A DNA stretch of 17,423 bases from an uncultured Lachnospiraceae bacterium (GTDB lineage: Bacteria > Bacillota > Clostridia > Lachnospirales > Lachnospiraceae): assembly GCA_900557385.1 (NCBI GenBank), contig USSP01000006.1:1-17423 (forward strand), written 5' to 3'. Each line of letters starts with the position of its first letter. Positions within the stretch are counted from its first letter, which is position 1. The notes under the pieces are model-generated. The model made no database searches. It was not told the origin of the DNA and was given only the letters and a program-made list of their open reading frames with translations. This document shows positions 15,399 through 17,423 of this stretch, one piece after another. The translations under genes and the position numbers were made by a program.

Positions 15399-16196
15399 AG
15401 AAAGATCGGTATATAATTCCAATGCTAGATCCTGCATGACCTTCTCAAAGGCGGCAGTATCTATATGATTCCCCAACAGTGAGAGGATGAACGGTGTTTT
15501 ACCATAGACGATGCCCGCATCGTTGGTAATCCCGTCATCCTCTCCTGTTTTATGGGCGATTTCCGGGGCATTTTCCAGCCGTTCCAGATAAAAGGGGATT
15601 TTCCCGTTTACCTGCTGATCCTTCAAAATAGAAAGCATTTCTTCACTGGCAGCGGCACTTACCAGTTCCCCCCGATAAAGCATCTCATAAAAGCGGCCTA
15701 CCTCACTGGCAGTCACGTAATTCTGAAATCCCTTTGCGGCACTTTCATAGTCAAACATTTTCCGATTTAAAACCGACTGAACAAAACCGTTACGTTTCAT
15801 AAAATCCTGAATATAGGGAATCCCCACTTTATCGCACAACAGATTTGTGGCAACATTGTCACTGAATACAATCATCAGACGGCATAGATCCATAATGGTC
15901 AGTTCCGTACCTTCATGCAAAAAGTATAAAGCGCCACTGGGTGGTACCTTGTCTGCTTCGCGAAGGACGATTTGTTCCTCCCGCTTGAGAATTCCTGACT
16001 CCAGCTGCTCAAAGGTGGCAGCCAGTACAAAAAGCTTAATGACACTGGCGGACAGAAAGGCTTCACCAGCGTGCCAGCTAACCGTTTCTCCGGTAAGCAG
16101 GTTTTGAAAATAACAGGCAGTCTTGCCGGGAAAACCCTTTAATCGGGATAGAATCAGGGTTTCCGGGGTGTCATGTAAGGTGGTTAACGGTTCCAT
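15393..16196 (-). CDS. Class A beta-lactamase-like serine hydrolase
   Basis: A 267-residue protein of the beta-lactamase/PBP transpeptidase-like fold. The nucleophile motif SVIK is at 51-54, SDN at 112-114, and HKTG at 215-218, in the order and spacing of class A enzymes. The class A deacylation motif ExxLN is not seen in the expected omega-loop region (NRKMFDYESAAKGFQNY, 144-160), so true penicillinase activity is doubtful and a peptidase or esterase role is as likely. No signal peptide is present, which is unusual for the family and places it in the cytoplasm unless export is non-classical. ATG 16196 is preferred: GAGG lies 6 bases before it. ATG 16208 is in frame, with AGGAG 9 bases upstream, and would add MRNF. 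The leader carries repeat copy B. Confidence 0.82.
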   Translation of the reverse strand: MEPLTTLHDTPETLILSRLKGFPGKTACYFQNLLTGETVSWHAGEAFLSASVIKLFVLAATFEQLESGILKREEQIVLREADKVPPSGALYFLHEGTELTIMDLCRLMIVFSDNVATNLLCDKVGIPYIQDFMKRNGFVQSVLNRKMFDYESAAKGFQNYVTASEVGRFYEMLYRGELVSAAASEEMLSILKDQQVNGKIPFYLERLENAPEIAHKTGEDDGITNDAGIVYGKTPFILSLLGNHIDTAAFEKVMQDLALELYTDLSL

Positions 16197-16202
16197 AAAA
16201 TT

Positions 16203-16217
16203 CCTCATTTCTGCGCA
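16203..16217 (-). promoter_or_regulatory. Start-site repeat TGCGCAGAAATGAGG, copy B
   Basis: On the minus strand the 15-base element supplies the GAGG ribosome binding site of the beta-lactamase-like gene six bases before its ATG. A second TGCGCA lies further upstream at plus 16248-16253, so a stem with a loop of about 30 bases is possible, unlike the compact hairpins of copies A and C. Confidence 0.75.
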
Positions 16218-16235
16218 CTCCTTTTGGGCATAATG

Positions 16236-16298
16236 GGTTTGTGGCTGTGCGCACTGAACACAAATCCTGCGTAGGAAAACCTTATTTTCCCACAAACC
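16236..16298. repeat. Inverted repeat in the bla-nagB intergenic region
   Basis: GGTTTGTGG (16236-16244) is the exact reverse complement of CCACAAACC (16290-16298), 45 bases apart. It lies in the likely leader of the beta-lactamase-like gene and encloses the second TGCGCA. The 319-base intergenic stretch 16197-16515 otherwise holds repeat copies B and C, a 6-base-pair hairpin CGACAG-aag-CTGTCG (16357-16371), a lone TATAAT at 16381, and the nagB promoter. I find no convincing minus-strand promoter. Confidence 0.45.
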
Positions 16299-16418
16299 TT
16301 TGTTTCTGAGCTGTTTATAAAAGTAGAAAGAGGGAATGGGATTGTCTGAAAGTAAACGACAGAAGCTGTCGCAGGCAGAATATAATCACGAAAATGAATT
16401 CTAATTCGCCCGATTCCT

Positions 16419-16448
16419 TTGACTTTCCACGAAAAGCGTCTCTATAAT
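16419..16448 (+). promoter_or_regulatory. nagB promoter
   Basis: TTGACT at 16419-16424 and a perfect TATAAT at 16443-16448 with 18-base spacing. Transcription should begin near 16455, giving a leader of about 60 bases that contains repeat copy C. Confidence 0.7.
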
Positions 16449-16482
16449 TATGTCATAAAATCTAACAAAGAACTAGCACAAG

Positions 16483-16509
16483 TGCGCAAAAATATGCGCA
16501 GAAATGAGG
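16483..16509 (+). promoter_or_regulatory. TGCGCA hairpin and start-site repeat, copy C
   Basis: TGCGCA at 16483-16488 and 16495-16500 can pair as a 6-base-pair stem around AAAATA. The second arm begins the 15-base repeat TGCGCAGAAATGAGG (16495-16509), whose GAGG is the ribosome binding site of nagB, six bases before ATG 16516. Confidence 0.75.
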
Positions 16510-16515
16510 GCAAGT

Positions 16516-17268
16516 ATGGAAAACATGAGAATTTACAGAGAGAAAGACTATAAGGCAGTAAGCCGTCGTGCAGCGAATCTGATTTCTGCACAGATTATTA
16601 TGAAACCCGATTGCGTATTGGGTCTGGCAACCGGATCTTCCCCTATCGGTGCTTACGATCAGCTGGTAGAGTGGTATGAGAAGGGTGATCTGGATTTTTC
16701 CAAGGTAACCAGTGTAAACCTGGATGAGTATATCGGACTGACCGCGGATAATGACCAGAGTTATCACTATTTTATGAAACATCATCTGTTCTCCAGAGTA
16801 AATATTGACATGGCAAACACTCATGTTCCTAACGGTGTGGCAGCAGATATGAAAGCAGAGTGCGAAGCCTACGACGCATTTATTAAATCCGTAGGAGGCA
16901 TTGATCTGCAGTTACTGGGCATCGGTAATAACGGACACATCGGTTTCAATGAGCCCAGCAAATGCTTCGAACTTGGAACTCATATCGTAGACCTGACCGA
17001 GAATACCATCAAAGCAAACTCCCGTCTTTTTGAAAAGGAGGAGGATGTACCCCGTCAGGCAGTGACCATGGGTATCCGCAATATCCTGCAGGCAGATAAG
17101 ATTGTTCTGATTGCAACCGGCGAAGCAAAGGCTGAGGCAGTGAAGAAGACGGTTCTCGGACCGGTAACTCCTGAGGTTCCCGCATCCATCCTGCTGTTGC
17201 ACAAGAACGTATCCATCGTAGCAGATGACGCAGCATTATCTCTGATTCCGAAAGAGTACTACATGTAA
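16516..17268 (+). CDS. nagB: Glucosamine-6-phosphate deaminase NagB
   Basis: A 250-residue cytoplasmic enzyme converting glucosamine-6-phosphate to fructose-6-phosphate and ammonia, the step that feeds amino sugars into glycolysis. Family motifs are GLATGSSPIGAYD (36-48, phosphate loop), VNLDEYIGL with catalytic D70, E71 and Y72, and GIGNNGHIGFNEP (135-147) with ring-opening H141 and E146. Residue N139 stands where E. coli NagB has Asp141; I recall Asn at this place in other Gram-positive NagBs, so it is probably not a defect. The protein is somewhat shorter than the 266-residue E. coli form. ATG 16516 is preferred over 16504 and 16525 by the distance to GAGG. nagA is not adjacent. The gene has its own promoter and terminator and so appears monocistronic. 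Confidence 0.95.
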   Translation: MENMRIYREKDYKAVSRRAANLISAQIIMKPDCVLGLATGSSPIGAYDQLVEWYEKGDLDFSKVTSVNLDEYIGLTADNDQSYHYFMKHHLFSRVNIDMANTHVPNGVAADMKAECEAYDAFIKSVGGIDLQLLGIGNNGHIGFNEPSKCFELGTHIVDLTENTIKANSRLFEKEEDVPRQAVTMGIRNILQADKIVLIATGEAKAEAVKKTVLGPVTPEVPASILLLHKNVSIVADDAALSLIPKEYYM

Positions 17269-17301
17269 TTGTCATTATATAAAAGAACGGCGTAACGCCG
17301 G

Positions 17302-17346
17302 AAAGCACCGGGAAGAATCTCCTACAAAACTTCCCGGTGCTTTTTT
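17302..17346 (+). terminator. Intrinsic terminator of nagB
   Basis: GCACCGGGAAG (17305-17315) pairs perfectly with CTTCCCGGTGC (17330-17340), extended by AAA/TTT, around a 14-base loop, and is followed by TTTTTT. A smaller CGGCG-taa-CGCCG hairpin (17288-17300) lies just upstream. It starts 33 bases after the nagB stop. Confidence 0.92.
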
Positions 17347-17371
17347 CTCTATTTTTATGCAGCAGAAACGA

Positions 17372-17400
17372 TTGTATAAATTGTATATACGGTTTATACT
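17372..17400 (+). promoter_or_regulatory. Possible promoter leading out of the window
   Basis: TTGTAT (17372-17377) and TATACT (17395-17400) have 17-base spacing. The segment is very AT-rich, so chance matches are likely, but its place just after a terminator suits a promoter for a gene beyond 17423. Confidence 0.45.
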
Positions 17401-17423
17401 AATAACCAAACACTTGTCGGTCA

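Noticed and set aside
16208..16295. N-terminal extension of the beta-lactamase-like protein in the open frame back to 16295.
   Set aside because: The extension begins with TTG without a binding site, is not hydrophobic enough for a signal peptide, and runs through the repeat element and the inverted repeat.
16336..16404. 22-codon open frame (MGLSESKRQKLSQAEYNHENEF) in the intergenic region before nagB.
   Set aside because: GAGG lies only 2 bases before the ATG, which is too close. There is no clear promoter, and the peptide shows no feature of a known small protein.

Overview
The window looks like chromosomal DNA of a Gram-positive anaerobe of the class Clostridia, most likely family Lachnospiraceae. 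The grounds are moderate GC content, strong GGAGG-type ribosome binding sites, tight gene packing, and the gene content: two VanW-domain exported proteins, a ferredoxin-type aldo/keto reductase, a DUF4080-type radical SAM protein, BioY, a Gram-positive-style NagB, and no sporulation or phage genes. The genus cannot be fixed from sequence alone. There are no rRNA or tRNA genes, insertion sequences, CRISPR arrays or obvious foreign islands.

Region 1 (about 137-5893, + strand) has a sigma-A-type promoter followed by a close-packed run: a dCache chemoreceptor, an aldo/keto reductase with two C-terminal iron-sulfur motifs, a cobalamin-binding-type radical SAM protein, and a DEDDh 3'-5' exonuclease. 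All start codons overlap or nearly touch the preceding gene. A minus-strand gene for a membrane-anchored helical-repeat protein (5859-6467) converges on the exonuclease and overlaps its end.

Region 2 (6446-11400, + strand) begins with a good promoter placed across the start of that minus-strand gene. It is followed by a 34-residue membrane miniprotein with a TTG start, a VanW-family exported protein with PG-binding and G5-like regions, an AIR-synthase-like protein, an Lrp/AsnC regulator, a class I/II aminotransferase fused translationally to that regulator (TGATG), and the tRNA wobble methylase TrmL.

Region 3 (11437-14753, + strand) has a second VanW protein, a 110-residue protein of unknown function, a D-amino-acid-aminotransferase-like class IV aminotransferase, and a RpiR-type SIS-domain regulator. 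It ends in a long hairpin that also contains the -35 box of the next promoter.

Region 4 (14768-17423) has bioY behind a strong promoter and a candidate BirA operator, a convergent class A beta-lactamase-like serine hydrolase, nagB with its own promoter and a textbook terminator, and a possible promoter leading out of the window.

The common theme is cell envelope and amino-compound metabolism: VanW/PG-binding proteins, D-amino-acid transamination, a beta-lactamase-fold hydrolase, a sugar-phosphate-sensing regulator type and amino-sugar catabolism. The most unusual signal is a perfect 15-base element, TGCGCAGAAATGAGG. It occurs three times, each at the translation start of a different gene (the 110-residue protein, the beta-lactamase-like protein and nagB), always with the same 6-base gap to the chosen start and always creating an in-frame ATG twelve bases upstream.
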